A stretch of DNA of 64,000 nucleotides. Origin: a virus. Below are positions 63,790 through 64,000 of this stretch, in pieces. The position numbers and the translations under genes were made by a program. The stretch covers positions 25,218 through 89,217 of IMG/VR virus record IMGVR_UViG_3300034418_006037; one strand, 5' to 3'. The notes under the pieces are model-generated. The model had not been told where the DNA came from and ran no database searches. It saw only the letters and a program-made list of their open reading frames with translations. Position 1 is the first letter of the stretch; each line of letters starts with the position of its first letter.

Positions 63790-64000
63790 TAGTCTTGTAT
63801 TTCAGATTGGTTGTCTTCAGTTTTTGGATCTTGAGTATCGTCAATCAAGGTAACACGGATAGTCTTGTACGTCTTCACACGTAGACCTTTCAGCTTCGGG
63901 TGAGAGAATATATCCTTCGCCTCTGCTATTGTCAGTCCATACTTCTTCCTGATTTCATCACGAGTCATCCCATCCTCTTTGAGGTGCTTGATGAGCTGCG
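63789..64000 (-). CDS. Small helix-turn-helix-like protein, 5' end outside window
   Basis: The minus-strand frame is open from the right edge to a TAA at 63789-63791. About 70 residues are visible: a helical start (QLIKHLKEDGMTRDEIRKKYGL), TIAEAKDIFSHPKLKGLRVKT, a beta strand YKTIRVTLIDD and an acidic tail ending EIQD. The first part looks like a small helix-turn-helix (GMTRDEIRKKYGLT). It lies just before the SSB-like gene. Its start is not in the window, so its length and role are unknown. Confidence 0.6.
   Translation of the reverse strand, partial: QLIKHLKEDGMTRDEIRKKYGLTIAEAKDIFSHPKLKGLRVKTYKTIRVTLIDDTQDPKTEDNQSEIQD

Noticed and set aside
1-64000. tRNA genes, CRISPR arrays, integrase or insertion sequences
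   Set aside because: None seen; gaps between genes are too small and no recognisable motif was found by reading.
1-64000. Stop-codon reassignment as in some crAss-like phages
   Set aside because: All long genes are open in the standard code, and TAA, TGA and TAG are each used as ends.

Overview
The window looks like part of the genome of a tailed phage related to the crAss-like phages (Crassvirales), probably infecting an aquatic member of the Bacteroidota. No single gene decides this. The argument combines a very large virion protein with an RNA-polymerase-type DFDVD motif, a 2118-residue muzzle-type tail protein directly after a ring-type protein, two basic or coiled 'cargo'-type genes between them and the giant gene, and a replication block read from the other strand. 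The Bacteroidota host is suggested by four 'GCTDPxAxNYDPxAtxDDGSC' repeats in a tail protein, by the lack of recognisable Shine-Dalgarno sequences before most genes, and by two TAnnTTTG promoter-like boxes. All genes fit the standard bacterial code, and I saw no tRNA, CRISPR array, insertion sequence or integrase. No gene-free gap exceeds 300 bases, and most neighbours overlap by 1 to 77 bases.

Left block, 1 to 55,061, plus strand: virion genes. It opens with the end of a connector-like protein, a probable abundant structural protein followed by a hairpin, and a 2179-residue cysteine-repeat adhesin or fibre. From about 8.8 to 11.3 kb there is a fibre, a small DUF1617-like protein and a small virion protein, followed by a holin-like membrane protein and a membrane/coiled-coil protein. 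A metallophosphoesterase, several small conserved phage genes and a ring-type protein follow. From 14.9 to 24.8 kb lies a second cassette of modular fibre and receptor-binding proteins that share N-terminal and internal modules. From 24.8 to 38.5 kb come a very basic protein, a small conserved protein, a ring protein, the muzzle-type protein and two cargo-type proteins. The block ends with one uninterrupted 16.5-kb gene (5515 residues) that carries an RNA-polymerase active-site motif and two separate HExxH zinc-protease motifs.

A perfect 10-bp-stem terminator at 55,081-55,106 separates the convergent blocks.

Right block, 55,092 to the right edge, minus strand: replication and nucleotide metabolism. 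Read in the direction of transcription it holds a partial small protein, an SSB-like protein with an acidic tail, a Toprim primase-like protein, a DUF1064-type PD-(D/E)XK nuclease, an rIIA-like GHKL ATPase, an rIIB-like protein, a 5'-3' exonuclease, an unknown conserved protein, a family 1 uracil-DNA glycosylase and a DUF1599-like protein. Two hairpins lie at gene junctions in this block.

The likely logic is this: a polymerase carried in the virion is injected with the DNA and transcribes the early genes, the replication block makes DNA, and the long plus-strand block supplies the virion. Terminase, portal and major capsid genes are not recognised here and probably lie outside the window.
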